A stretch of 9,166 nucleotides of DNA, taken from assembly GCA_020024175.1 (NCBI GenBank), contig JAHHUB010000060.1, positions 1 through 9,166 of the forward strand. Direction: 5' to 3'. The notes under the pieces are model-generated. The model had not been told where the DNA came from. It saw only the letters and a list, made by a program, of their open reading frames with translations, and did no database searches. How positions within the stretch are numbered: position 1 is the first letter of the stretch; every line of letters begins with the position of its first letter. Both the position numbers and the translations under genes were made by a program. Below are positions 1 to 7,363 of this stretch, in pieces. The stretch is from Oscillospiraceae bacterium (GTDB taxonomy: Bacteria; Bacillota; Clostridia; Oscillospirales; Ruminococcaceae).

Positions 1-20
1 ATATAAAATATTAATTTTAC

Positions 21-84
21 CCCCTTGAAATTTAGATTGACTCCTTAATTAAGTGTTCAATTTAAATCTCAAGGGGATTTTTTT
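21..84 (+). terminator. Rho-independent terminator, long dyad at left edge
   Basis: Arms 21-40 and 57-76 pair over 20 positions. In the plus-strand RNA there is one A-C mismatch (29/68) and one G-U wobble (35/62). The 16-nt centre contains its own palindrome, CTTAATTAAG (44-53), so the whole 56-nt element is symmetric. CCCC/GGGG closes the base, and a run of seven T (78-84) follows on the plus strand. On the minus strand the hairpin is followed only by GTAAAATTAA. It therefore best fits the terminator of a plus-strand gene lying left of the window. It may also stop minus-strand folA transcripts, whose stop codon is about 30 nt away. Confidence 0.8.
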
Positions 85-109
85 ACGAAAATTATAATAA
101 AAATGGTAA

Positions 110-592
110 TTATAGATTTTTTGCAGTTTGTTTTGTAGCTTTTATATATTTACAGTGGTATTCTCCATAGGTTTCACCTATAATTTCTTTTTTATATAGG
201 CTTTCATCAAAATTCGGGAAATATGTATTTCCTTTAAATTCACCGTCAATCTCCGTTATATAAAGTATATCACACAAAGGTAAAGCCTGTTTGTAAATTG
301 ATCTGCCACCTGCTATGAAAATTTCTTTTTTGGGAAACATTTTTATAGCTTCCTCAAGTGTTTTGGCAGTAAAAAGATTTTCTCCCGAAAAATTTTTTGA
401 ATTTGAAACTATAATATTTATGCGATTTGGCAAAGGTCTGCCTATGCCTTCATAAGTTTTTCTGCCAAATATAACCACATTTTCCATAGTGAGTTTTTTA
501 AAATGTGCCATATCTTCGGGGATATTCCAAGGCATATAAATTCCGTCCCCGATTAGTTTATTTTTATCATATGCAACAATTAAATTTATCAT
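110..592 (-). CDS. folA: Dihydrofolate reductase (EC 1.5.1.3)
   Basis: Cytoplasmic enzyme that reduces dihydrofolate to tetrahydrofolate with NADPH. At 160 residues it has the normal bacterial DHFR length, and its key residues fall at the same numbers as in the E. coli enzyme. Visible are the Met20-loop motif MPWNIPED (20-27) with catalytic Asp27, NADPH-binding GRKTYEGIG (43-51), Arg57 for the folate glutamate tail, the GG turn at 95-96, and YITE with Thr113 (111-114). Residue 94, usually a bulky Ile lining the pocket, is Ala here; this is a modest oddity and is not evidence of drug resistance. Translation starts at ATG 592 behind AGGTGA, only 8 nt after the yccF stop, so the two genes are probably co-transcribed. 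No thymidylate synthase gene, a common folA neighbour, is present in the window. The family call is secure. Confidence 0.96.
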   Translation of the reverse strand: MINLIVAYDKNKLIGDGIYMPWNIPEDMAHFKKLTMENVVIFGRKTYEGIGRPLPNRINIIVSNSKNFSGENLFTAKTLEEAIKMFPKKEIFIAGGRSIYKQALPLCDILYITEIDGEFKGNTYFPNFDESLYKKEIIGETYGEYHCKYIKATKQTAKNL

Positions 593-596
593 ATTT

Positions 597-602
597 TCAC
601 CT
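597..602 (-). promoter_or_regulatory. folA ribosome binding site overlapping the yccF stop codon
   Basis: AGGTGA at 602-597 lies 4 nt before the folA ATG (592-590) and shares bases with the yccF TAG stop (603-601). This arrangement favours reinitiation by ribosomes finishing yccF. The site is weaker than the AAGGAG sites elsewhere in the window. Confidence 0.6.
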
Positions 603-960
603 ACATCACTATGGCTCCAAAAGGCATAAGAGCCAGTTTTGCCAATTTAAAATGCTGTTTGCCAAAGGGTATGCCGATTATTGTGATACAGCAAAGTACT
701 CCCATAATTGCAGAGCATATAGCCATTGGTATACCTGACACAATAAGCCAGATAATATTGCAAAGCAGTGAAACAGTGCCCCCTCCGTAAATTACATTTT
801 TACCAAAAGGAAAAAAACTCAGTGCAGCAAATTTAAAACACTGCACACCTACAGGTGCCCCAATTATTGTTATGCACCAAAGACAACCCGCTATTGCCCA
901 ACCAAGTCCGCTAAAAAATCCCCCACAGATAAACCACAAAAAATTACCTAAGCATCCCAT
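601..960 (-). CDS. yccF: YccF family small membrane protein (DUF307)
   Basis: A 119-residue, very hydrophobic protein made of two tandem copies of the YccF/DUF307 unit, offset by 62 residues. CITIIG occurs at 29-34 and 91-96, and PFG at 51-53 and 113-115. The stretches from Asn6 to Val56 and from Asn68 to Val118 align along their length. Several hydrophobic segments (about 6-35, 62-98) predict an integral membrane protein. No catalytic motif is present, and the family has no established biochemical role that I can state. The start at ATG 960 follows GGGGGAT (about 7 nt spacing). It lies directly upstream of folA and is probably in one transcript with it. The family assignment is firm; any functional link to folate metabolism would be inference from position only. 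Confidence 0.9.
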   Translation of the reverse strand: MGCLGNFLWFICGGFFSGLGWAIAGCLWCITIIGAPVGVQCFKFAALSFFPFGKNVIYGGGTVSLLCNIIWLIVSGIPMAICSAIMGVLCCITIIGIPFGKQHFKLAKLALMPFGAIVM

Positions 961-1000
961 ATTTTATCCCCCATAAATTGCTATAAAATCATATAAATTA

Positions 1001-1032
1001 AGGGGTATTTTAATAAATACCCCTCTTTTTTA
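1001..1032. terminator. Intrinsic terminator hairpin between the two minus-strand gene groups
   Basis: AGGGGTATTT (1001-1010) and AAATACCCCT (1015-1024) form a perfect 10-bp stem with a TAAT loop. On the plus strand it is followed by C and seven T (1026-1032). On the minus strand the hairpin is preceded by A7 and followed by TTAATTTATAT, a weaker U-rich tract. Because the genes on both sides run leftward, its useful job is probably to end the mtaB-purL-unknown transcript. The better U tract nevertheless points the other way, so it may be bidirectional and also block antisense transcription. Confidence 0.75.
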
Positions 1033-1108
1033 AGAATCACTAATTTCATCATATACAGTTAATCAAAAGAATGTATCAACAGAATATACTTAAAATTAGT
1101 TTTATTCT
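1033..1108. repeat. Imperfect inverted repeat
   Basis: ACTAATTT at 1039-1046 is matched by AAATTAGT at 1093-1100. The symmetry extends outward to AGAAT (near 1034-1038) and ATTCT (1104-1108), with a 2-nt bulge on one side. The arms are 46 nt apart and no T run follows on either strand, so it is not a typical terminator. It sits between the terminator hairpin and the stop codon of the 134-residue gene. In such AT-rich DNA a chance origin is possible. Confidence 0.35.
1050..1079 (-). promoter_or_regulatory. Possible promoter for yccF-folA
   Basis: On the minus strand TTGATA (1079-1074) is separated by 18 nt from TATATG (1055-1050), which is a fair -35 but a weak -10 for a vegetative sigma factor. 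A transcript from here would carry the 1001-1024 hairpin in its leader before reaching the yccF start at 960. No clearly better candidate was found between 961 and 1119. The pair could instead depend on read-through from the purL group. Confidence 0.3.
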
Positions 1109-1119
1109 GAAAAAAGTAA

Positions 1120-1524
1120 TTATTCAATTACCATTTCATAGTATTCTTCTTCATCTTCCTCATCTATGTATGGTACGGCATAAAAGCGTTTTCCGATAAG
1201 TTTTCGCAAATTTTGAATATCTGATAAATTCAATGCACCAAACTCCTGATAACAGGTAATTTCACTTGTTTCATTTAATTCTTCATAGAAATCCGTAACA
1301 AATACATAAAATTCATCTAAAATTCCCTCAATGGGAACCTGTGGCATATTCTGAGGGGTACCATCAGCTTCTACATAGCATTGAGGTTCAAATTCAAATG
1401 TAAGAGATGTTACAAAAATATCTTCATTGTTGTAAGGGGACTTGGTTTTGTAAATCCCCTCTTCAATTTCCTGAAACTTTGGTTCTTTGTATTTTTCGGA
1501 TATGTAGTTTTTAAAATTTTTCAT
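1120..1524 (-). CDS. Acidic protein of unknown function, coupled to purL
   Basis: I do not recognise this 134-residue protein. It is strongly acidic (30 Asp/Glu against 11 Lys/Arg), with an acid cluster DEEDEEE at 121-127 just before the C-terminus and a basic N-terminal stretch (residues 2-16). It has no signal peptide or membrane segment, and only two cysteines (49, 91), which are not arranged as a metal site. It looks like a small soluble cytoplasmic protein. The start at ATG 1524 follows AGAGGAT with 7 nt spacing. The ribosome binding site includes the purL TAG stop and the gap between genes is only 11 nt, so it is almost certainly translated from the purL message. A real gene is likely because of this placement, its ribosome binding site and its length. 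Position alone does not prove a purine-related role. Confidence 0.75.
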   Translation of the reverse strand: MKNFKNYISEKYKEPKFQEIEEGIYKTKSPYNNEDIFVTSLTFEFEPQCYVEADGTPQNMPQVPIEGILDEFYVFVTDFYEELNETSEITCYQEFGALNLSDIQNLRKLIGKRFYAVPYIDEEDEEEYYEMVIE

Positions 1525-1530
1525 AAAATT

Positions 1531-1538
1531 ATCCTCTA
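1531..1538 (-). promoter_or_regulatory. Ribosome binding site of the acidic protein, overlapping the purL stop
   Basis: On the minus strand TAGAGGAT (1538-1531) contains both the purL stop codon TAG and the GAGGA Shine-Dalgarno core, 7 nt before ATG 1524. Ribosomes terminating on purL would sit on this site, which argues for translational coupling. Confidence 0.7.
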
Positions 1539-4500
1539 TTTTGTAAAGTAGTCCACAGCACCACGGAAAATCGGTTGATCAGAATTGCCATCCATATTTT
1601 TGAAAATATCCTTGCCCGATCTTTCAGAATGTCCCATCTTACCCAAAACTCTGCCATCTAGGGAAGTAATACCTTCCACTGCCAAAAGTGAACCATTGGG
1701 GTTATATCTTATATCAAGTGTTGGATTACCTTCTAAATCCACATATTGTGTTGCAATTTGACCATTTTCAATCATCTTTTGCAATTCATCTTCCTGCATT
1801 ACAAATCTGCCTTCACCATGGGAAATTGCCACTGTGTGAATATCATCCACATTGGTATGCATAAGCCATGGGGATTTATTGGAGGCAATTCTTGTTCTAA
1901 CAAGACCTGATTGATGGCGTCCGATTATATTATATGTAATTGTTGGGCTGTTTTCATCAATATCCACAATGTCGCCGTATGGTACCAGACCCAGTTTAAT
2001 AAGAGCCTGAAAACCATTGCAGATACCCAGCATAAGTCCATCACGTTTTTGAAGAAGTTCTCTGACAGCCTCGGTAATTCTCGGATTTCTGAAGAATGAA
2101 ACAATGAATTTAGCGGAACCGTCCGGCTCATCCCCACCTGAAAATCCTCCGGGAATTGCTATAATATTAGCTTCTTTAATAAGTTTTTCAAATGCCAAAA
2201 CAGATTCATTAATTCTTACAGGTTTAAGGTTATTTACTACAAAAATTTCGGTTTCTGCTCCTGCCTTTTCAAAGGCTCTGGCTGTGTCATATTCACAGTT
2301 TGTACCTGGAAATACAGGAATAAGAACCTTTGGTTTAGCAATTCTGGTACCAAATGTAGCATGGCATTCTGCCTTATAGGAAATCTTTGGAACATAAATC
2401 TTAGGTGTGGGAACTTTAGTTGGGAATATAGGTTCAAGTTTATTTTCCCATGCTTTTTGAACTTCATCCATATCAATTTCTGTATTATTTATTGAAATGC
2501 TGTATTTTTCAGTAGTTTCACCCAGAAGCAAAGCACCATCAATGCTGTCCTTAGCTTCCAAAATGAAAGCTCCGTAAACAGGATTAAACATTTCATTCAT
2601 AGGTATATTTTCACTGAATTTAAAGCCTATGCCATTACCTACACACATCTTGGTAATGCCTGCGGAAATACCACCCATACCCACTGTCCATGCGGAAATA
2701 ACTTTGCCATCAGCTATAAGTTCTTCAACTTTATCCATAACTTCCTTTACGCTGTCCAAATCGGAAATCATATCTTCATCATATTTAGGAGCAATATAGT
2801 AAACATGGCTTCCTGCTTTTTTAAATTCAGGGGAAATTACTTTTTCGGTATTTGCTGTGCTGACAGCAAAGGAAATAAGTGTAGGTGGTACACTTATATC
2901 TTCAAATGTACCGGACATGGAGTCCTTACCGCCAATAGCACCAACTTCAAGTTTGAGCTGAGCATCCAATCCACCCAAAAGTGCTGCCATTGGTTTGCCC
3001 CAGCTTTCTTCATTTCTGCCCAGTTTTTCAAAAAATTCCTGGAATGAAAGCCAGCATCTCTTTCTGGAACCGCCTGTGGCAATAAGTTTTGCAACTGATT
3101 CAATTACAGCAGATTTTGCACCTGCATATGGCGAACGGGAAGACACTTCAGGATTATATCCCCAGCTCATAAGAGAACAGGTGTTGGTATCACCGTATCT
3201 TACAGGGATTTTGGCACACATAGCCTGTGTAGGTGTAAGCTGATGTTTTCCTCCAAATGGCATAAGTACAGTACCATTGCCAACAGTGGAGTCGAATCTT
3301 TCACCTATACCTTTTTGTGAACATACATTGAGAGAAGATACATTTTCTATCCAGCAGGTTTTTATATCTTTCATTTCCAAAGTCTGAGCAAAATGTTCCG
3401 GAGCCTTAACTACAACATTCATATGTTTATCAGCACCATTAGAATTTAAGAAATCTCTGGATAGGTCAACAATTTTCTTATCATTCCATGTCATTGTAAG
3501 ACGGTTTTTATTGGTAACAGTGGCAACCGGAATGGCGGAAAGATTTTCTTTTTCTGCCATTTTAATGAATTTATCCATGTCAATAGCTCTTACAACTACA
3601 GCCATTCTTTCCTGAGATTCACTGATTGCAAGTTCTGTACCATCAAGGCCGTCATATTTCTTTGGAACAAGGTCAAGGTTAATATCAAGTCCGTCTGCCA
3701 GTTCTCCAATAGCTACTGATACACCGCCTGCTCCAAAGTCATTGCAGCGTTTGATAAGTCTTGTAGCTTCACCGTTTCTGAAAAGTCTTTGGATTTTTCT
3801 TTCTTCGGGAGCATTTCCCTTTTGTACTTCTGCCCCACAAGCGGAAAGAGAATCCACTGTATGGGATTTAGAAGAACCTGTTGCACCTCCGCAGCCATCT
3901 CTGCCTGTTTTTCCGCCCAGAAGGATAACAACATCACCTGCCACAGGCACTTCTCTTATTACATTTTCTTCTGGAGCTGCTGCAATTACTGCACCTGCTT
4001 CAAGACGCTTGGCAACATAACCGGAGTGGTAAATTTCGCTTACCTGTCCTGTAGCAAGACCGATTTGGTTTCCGTATGAGCTGTAACCCTGAGCTGCTGT
4101 TGAAGTGATTTTGCTTTGAGGAAGTTTGCCTTTTTTGGTTTCGGAAAGAGCAGCCAGCGGATTTGCAGCACCTGTAACTCTCATAGCCTGATAAACAAAG
4201 CTTCTTCCTGAAAGGGGGTCACGGATTGCACCGCCCAAACAGGTAGCCGCACCACCAAAAGGTTCAATTTCTGTTGGGTGGTTATGAGTTTCGTTTTTGA
4301 ACATAAGGAGCCAGTCCTCAAGATTTCCGTCATGGTTTACTTTAATCTTTACTGAGCAGGCATTAATTTCTTCGGATTCATCAAGGTTTGTGAGAAGTCC
4401 TTCTTTTTTAAGGTATCTGGCACCGATTGTAGCTAAATCCATAAGTGTAACAGGTTTTTGTGTTCTGCCTAAATTTTCTCTCATGGAAAGATAATTTTCA

Positions 4501-5240
4501 TAGGATTTTTGAATTTCGTCACATTCAAACTTTACACTGTCCAAATGAGTGGAAAATGTAGTATGGCGGCAATGGTCTGACCAATATGTGTCAATCATCT
4601 TAACTTCAGTAATTGTTGGGTTTCTCTTTTCGGTATTTTTAAAATAATCCTGACAACAGAGAATATCATCTATATCCATAGCAAGTCCGTTTTCGGAAAT
4701 ATATTTTTCCAAATCGGTATGGCTCATGGAGATAAATCCTTCTACTATGGCAACTTCTGTGGGGATTTCAAAATTATCTTTCAAAGTTTTGGGAAATTCC
4801 AAAGATGCTTCTCTGGATTCCACAGGATTAATGAGGAATTTTTTGATATTTTCACGGGTTTCATCAGAAATATTGCCCTCAAAAATATAAATTCTGGCAT
4901 TTTTAACTATGGGGCGTTCTTTTTGAGTAAAAAGTGAAATACATACTGATGCAGAATCTGCTCTCTGGTCAAACTGACCCGGCAGGTATTCTATTCCCAA
5001 AACATAACCTTCGGTTTTTGGAAGTTCATCATATGTAATATCAATGGGAGGTTCTGAAAACACTGTTTTCACAGCATATTTAAAATCTTTGTCGGTGATA
5101 TTTTCCACATCATAACGATTGAAAAGTCTTACCTTGGTTATACCACATTCAGGGTAGGCATTTTTAAGCTGAGTATAAATACCGTCTGCCGCAACGGCAA
5201 ATTCAGGTTTCTTTTCAACATAAACTCTTTTTACGGACAT
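1536..5240 (-). CDS. purL: Phosphoribosylformylglycinamidine synthase, fused single-chain form (EC 6.3.5.3)
   Basis: Fourth step of de novo IMP synthesis: FGAR, glutamine and ATP give FGAM. At 1,234 residues this is the fused form, with synthetase and glutaminase in one chain, as found in many Clostridia (Bacillus instead splits it into PurS, PurQ and PurL). Visible in order: an N-terminal PurS-like part; SDHCRHTTF (221-229); the nucleotide/substrate loop NETHNHPTEIEPFGG (316-330); DFGAGG (501-506); and a second synthetase-like half with GGKDSMSGT (770-778). The class I glutamine amidotransferase domain runs from about 970 to the end, with PGTNCEYD (978-985), nucleophile Cys1074 in GICNGFQ, and His1204 and Glu1206 in GHSER as the rest of the triad. 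It starts at ATG 5240, 9 nt after AAGGAG. It lies 52 nt behind mtaB and 11 nt before the acidic gene. I saw no purine riboswitch upstream. The gene is intact. Confidence 0.97.
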   Translation of the reverse strand: MSVKRVYVEKKPEFAVAADGIYTQLKNAYPECGITKVRLFNRYDVENITDKDFKYAVKTVFSEPPIDITYDELPKTEGYVLGIEYLPGQFDQRADSASVCISLFTQKERPIVKNARIYIFEGNISDETRENIKKFLINPVESREASLEFPKTLKDNFEIPTEVAIVEGFISMSHTDLEKYISENGLAMDIDDILCCQDYFKNTEKRNPTITEVKMIDTYWSDHCRHTTFSTHLDSVKFECDEIQKSYENYLSMRENLGRTQKPVTLMDLATIGARYLKKEGLLTNLDESEEINACSVKIKVNHDGNLEDWLLMFKNETHNHPTEIEPFGGAATCLGGAIRDPLSGRSFVYQAMRVTGAANPLAALSETKKGKLPQSKITSTAAQGYSSYGNQIGLATGQVSEIYHSGYVAKRLEAGAVIAAAPEENVIREVPVAGDVVILLGGKTGRDGCGGATGSSKSHTVDSLSACGAEVQKGNAPEERKIQRLFRNGEATRLIKRCNDFGAGGVSVAIGELADGLDINLDLVPKKYDGLDGTELAISESQERMAVVVRAIDMDKFIKMAEKENLSAIPVATVTNKNRLTMTWNDKKIVDLSRDFLNSNGADKHMNVVVKAPEHFAQTLEMKDIKTCWIENVSSLNVCSQKGIGERFDSTVGNGTVLMPFGGKHQLTPTQAMCAKIPVRYGDTNTCSLMSWGYNPEVSSRSPYAGAKSAVIESVAKLIATGGSRKRCWLSFQEFFEKLGRNEESWGKPMAALLGGLDAQLKLEVGAIGGKDSMSGTFEDISVPPTLISFAVSTANTEKVISPEFKKAGSHVYYIAPKYDEDMISDLDSVKEVMDKVEELIADGKVISAWTVGMGGISAGITKMCVGNGIGFKFSENIPMNEMFNPVYGAFILEAKDSIDGALLLGETTEKYSISINNTEIDMDEVQKAWENKLEPIFPTKVPTPKIYVPKISYKAECHATFGTRIAKPKVLIPVFPGTNCEYDTARAFEKAGAETEIFVVNNLKPVRINESVLAFEKLIKEANIIAIPGGFSGGDEPDGSAKFIVSFFRNPRITEAVRELLQKRDGLMLGICNGFQALIKLGLVPYGDIVDIDENSPTITYNIIGRHQSGLVRTRIASNKSPWLMHTNVDDIHTVAISHGEGRFVMQEDELQKMIENGQIATQYVDLEGNPTLDIRYNPNGSLLAVEGITSLDGRVLGKMGHSERSGKDIFKNMDGNSDQPIFRGAVDYFTK

Positions 5241-5292
5241 ATCTAAACACTCCTTACAATAGTTTTATATTTATTCTTAAAAAAAGCTGACA

Positions 5293-6585
5293 TCAGTCGA
5301 TTATTTCACCTATACAACCATCATCCGTTGTCGCTTTTATTCTGACTTTATGAATTTCTCCCCTTACTGCCTGTGGAGAATCCACAAAAACAGGGGTATA
5401 ATTTAAGCTGTGGCCTTTTCTGCCTAAGTTTGTAACTGTATTTTCAAACAAAACTTCTGCCACTGTACCGACTTGACTTTCCAAAAATTTTTGTCTTTGG
5501 GCATTGCAGATTTCATGGAGTTGTTTTGCTCTTTCGGTTTTGACAAATTCGGGAACCTGATCCGGCATTTGATCCGCTGCTGTATTTTCCCGTCGTGAAT
5601 ATGGGAAAATATGAGTCTGAGCAAATCCCGCTTCCTTTACAAAATTTACAGTTTGGGCAAAATCTTCATCGGTTTCTCCGGGAAATCCCACGATAATATC
5701 TGTGGTGATTGCAGGATTTTCAAAATCGGATTTTATAACATTTATAATTTGGCGGTATTCATCTGTATTATAAATTCTGCCCATATGTTTTAAAGTTTTG
5801 TTGCAACCCGACTGAAGTGCCACATGAAACTGTGGACAGATATTTTTAAATGTGGCCATTTCCTTAAAATCCTCCGCTGTTACAAGCATGGGTTCACTGG
5901 AGCCAAGACGCACTCTCTGCACACCGTCTACACGGCAGACTTCTCTTACAGCATCAATAAGCCTAAGCCCAATATCATAGCCATACATAGCCAGATTTAT
6001 ACCTACAAGCACAATCTCCTTATAGCCGTTTTTGACAAGAATTTCTGTTTCTTTTATAATTTCATCAATGGGTTTGGAACGGACAGGACCTCTGGCTTTA
6101 GGGATAATACAATAAGCACAAAATCTCTCACAGCCGTCCTCTATTTTAAGAAAAGCTCTGGTTTTATCCTCATGGGCAGTGGTGCTTTGAGATTCAAACT
6201 TTTCCCCTTTTTTGTGGGGAAAAATTCTGATTATTCTCTCATGATTTTTGGAAAACTCTTTTATAAGCTCATATATACGAAGTTTTTCCTTTGCACCGCA
6301 GATAATATCAGCTTCGGAAATTTCTGTGGCTTCCTGTGGAAAAGCCTGAGGAAAACAGCCTGTTAAAGCTATTATTGCCTGTGGATTTTCCCTTCTTATT
6401 TTATGGATTGCCTGTCTGGCTTTTTTGTTGGCATAAGCCGTAACCGTACAGGAATTTATTATATATACATCAGCAGTTTTATTTATTTCGGTTTCTTCAT
6501 AACCTAAAGTTAAAAACTGCTCTTTTAAAAGCTGAGTTTCATATTGATTTACTTTACAGCCCAATGTCAAAAATGCTACACGCAT
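5293..6585 (-). CDS. mtaB: tRNA t6A37 C2 methylthiotransferase MtaB
   Basis: Radical SAM enzyme that adds a methylthio group to t6A at position 37 of ANN-decoding tRNAs, giving ms2t6A. At 430 residues it has the usual length and the three expected domains. The N-terminal methylthiotransferase domain (UPF0004) has LGCKVNQ and the auxiliary cluster cysteines Cys10, Cys46 and Cys77. The radical SAM core has Cys152, Cys156 and Cys159 (CERFCAYC), followed by the family-typical IIPKARGPVRS (160-170). A C-terminal TRAM-like RNA-binding segment covers about 368-430. The LGCKVNQYET start and the lack of MiaB-type signatures favour MtaB over MiaB or RimO. ATG 6585 has AAGGAGA 6 nt upstream and a good promoter about 45 nt further up. 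It heads the leftward gene group, and purL follows after 52 nt. No gene for the t6A synthesis proteins lies in the window. Confidence 0.93.
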   Translation of the reverse strand: MRVAFLTLGCKVNQYETQLLKEQFLTLGYEETEINKTADVYIINSCTVTAYANKKARQAIHKIRRENPQAIIALTGCFPQAFPQEATEISEADIICGAKEKLRIYELIKEFSKNHERIIRIFPHKKGEKFESQSTTAHEDKTRAFLKIEDGCERFCAYCIIPKARGPVRSKPIDEIIKETEILVKNGYKEIVLVGINLAMYGYDIGLRLIDAVREVCRVDGVQRVRLGSSEPMLVTAEDFKEMATFKNICPQFHVALQSGCNKTLKHMGRIYNTDEYRQIINVIKSDFENPAITTDIIVGFPGETDEDFAQTVNFVKEAGFAQTHIFPYSRRENTAADQMPDQVPEFVKTERAKQLHEICNAQRQKFLESQVGTVAEVLFENTVTNLGRKGHSLNYTPVFVDSPQAVRGEIHKVRIKATTDDGCIGEIID

Positions 6586-6630
6586 TGTTTTCTCCTTAAA
6601 TTTCTAAAATTACTTTATTTTCTTCTTTTT

Positions 6631-6659
6631 ATTATAATATATCTAAAAGATTTTTACAA
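6631..6659 (-). promoter_or_regulatory. Promoter of mtaB (and probably purL)
   Basis: On the minus strand TTGTAA (6659-6654), 17 nt, then a perfect TATAAT (6636-6631). Transcription would begin near 6624, about 40 nt before the mtaB start codon. It is one half of a divergent pair with the regulator promoter at 6721-6749. Confidence 0.7.
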
Positions 6660-6704
6660 CTGCAACAGAAAAATTTTACGTGTTTTATATAATTATTAAT
6701 TTCT

Positions 6705-6717
6705 GTTAAAATATAAC
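6705..6717. promoter_or_regulatory. Candidate regulator-binding dyad in the divergent region
   Basis: GTTAAAATATAAC is a short dyad (GTTA five bases from TAAC) ending 3 nt before the -35 of the regulator promoter. TetR-family proteins usually bind such dyads near their own promoters. A related GTTAGAATA lies at 7446-7454, over the -10 of the radical SAM gene. The similarity is short and the DNA is AT-rich, so this is only a candidate. Confidence 0.25.
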
Positions 6718-6720
6718 TTA

Positions 6721-6749
6721 TTGAATACTAATATAATCTATGATAAAAT
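6721..6749 (+). promoter_or_regulatory. Promoter of the TetR-family gene
   Basis: TTGAAT (6721-6726), 17 nt, then TAAAAT (6744-6749), with a predicted start near 6756. The leader before ATG 6785 would be about 30 nt. This makes an upstream start at 6740 impossible for transcripts from this promoter, because that ATG lies within it. Confidence 0.65.
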
Positions 6750-6773
6750 TATATTATAATGAATTTACCTTAT

Positions 6774-6780
6774 GGAGGAG
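6774..6780 (+). promoter_or_regulatory. Ribosome binding site that sets the regulator start
   Basis: GGAGGAG, 4 nt before ATG 6785, is a near-perfect Shine-Dalgarno. The in-frame ATG at 6740 has no such site and lies between the promoter elements, so 6785 is the start to use. Confidence 0.8.
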
Positions 6781-6784
6781 TAGT

Positions 6785-7363
6785 ATGTCTAATATCACAA
6801 AAAAAGCTCTTGAGACCTCATTTCGCAATTTACTAATGTCAAAACCTCTACATAAAATTACTATTAATGACATAACTGACAACTGCGGTGTAAACAGAAT
6901 GACTTTTTACTACCATTTTAAAGATATATATGATTTGGTAGACTGGATGTTCACCGAGGATGCAGAAAAAGTCCTAAACAACAAAGGTAAATTTGACACT
7001 TGGCAGGATGCTTTGGTGGAAATTTTTAATATTGTACTGAAAAATAAAATTATAATTTTAAATGTATATCATTCCATGAGCCATGAAAAAGTAGAAAATT
7101 ACCTAAACGGACTTATTTACAACATATTAAAAGATGTGGTTGACCAAAATGCAAAAAATTTGGAAGTTATGGAAGAAGACAAAGAATTTATTGCAAATTT
7201 TTATAAATATGCTTTTACAGGTGTAATTTTAAATTGGATTAAAACCGATATGAAACTGACTCCTCAGATTATGGCAGAAAAACTTATGACTTTGATTGAG
7301 GGAAATATTGTAGGAGATTTAATTTCATTTAAAGAATCAAATTTATCAAAACAGCATAAATGA
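6785..7363 (+). CDS. TetR/AcrR family transcriptional regulator, DhaS-like
   Basis: A 192-residue DNA-binding regulator. The N-terminal helix-turn-helix spans about residues 25-52 and includes ITINDITDNCGVNRMTFYYH, whose NRMTFYYHFKD recognition part is characteristic of TetR proteins. The DhaS-like subgroup, with a C-terminal TetR_C_8-type ligand/dimer domain, fits the length and the N-terminal pattern (KKALETSFRNLLMSKPLHKITI). The C-terminal part (about 60-180) is all-helical in character and carries no recognisable ligand signature, so the effector is unknown. The start at 6785 is set by GGAGGAG; an in-frame ATG at 6740 is rejected. The gene lies divergent from mtaB and 124 nt upstream of a radical SAM gene on the same strand. 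Its most likely targets are its own promoter and that of the radical SAM gene; this is inferred from position. Confidence 0.9.
   Translation: MSNITKKALETSFRNLLMSKPLHKITINDITDNCGVNRMTFYYHFKDIYDLVDWMFTEDAEKVLNNKGKFDTWQDALVEIFNIVLKNKIIILNVYHSMSHEKVENYLNGLIYNILKDVVDQNAKNLEVMEEDKEFIANFYKYAFTGVILNWIKTDMKLTPQIMAEKLMTLIEGNIVGDLISFKESNLSKQHK

Noticed and set aside
3742..4079. Two overlapping plus-strand open frames of 92 and 96 codons inside purL
   Set aside because: They are antisense to the conserved PurL core, overlap each other, and have no start signals. They are shadows of the real gene.
5241..5292. Purine riboswitch ahead of purL
   Set aside because: The gap is only 52 nt and shows no three-way junction or terminator/antiterminator pair.
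5280..5298. CTGATGTCAG followed by T7 between mtaB and purL, considered as a terminator
   Set aside because: The stem has only 4 bp with a 2-nt loop, which cannot form a stable hairpin. mtaB and purL are better seen as co-transcribed.
5824..6366. A 180-codon open frame on the plus strand inside mtaB
   Set aside because: It lies entirely antisense to a well-conserved gene, has no ribosome binding site, and its translation resembles no known family. It mirrors the codon bias of mtaB.
6740..6784. Upstream in-frame start for the TetR gene, adding 15 residues
   Set aside because: The extra stretch overlaps the promoter -10 and has no Shine-Dalgarno, while ATG 6785 has GGAGGAG at good spacing and gives the usual TetR N-terminus.
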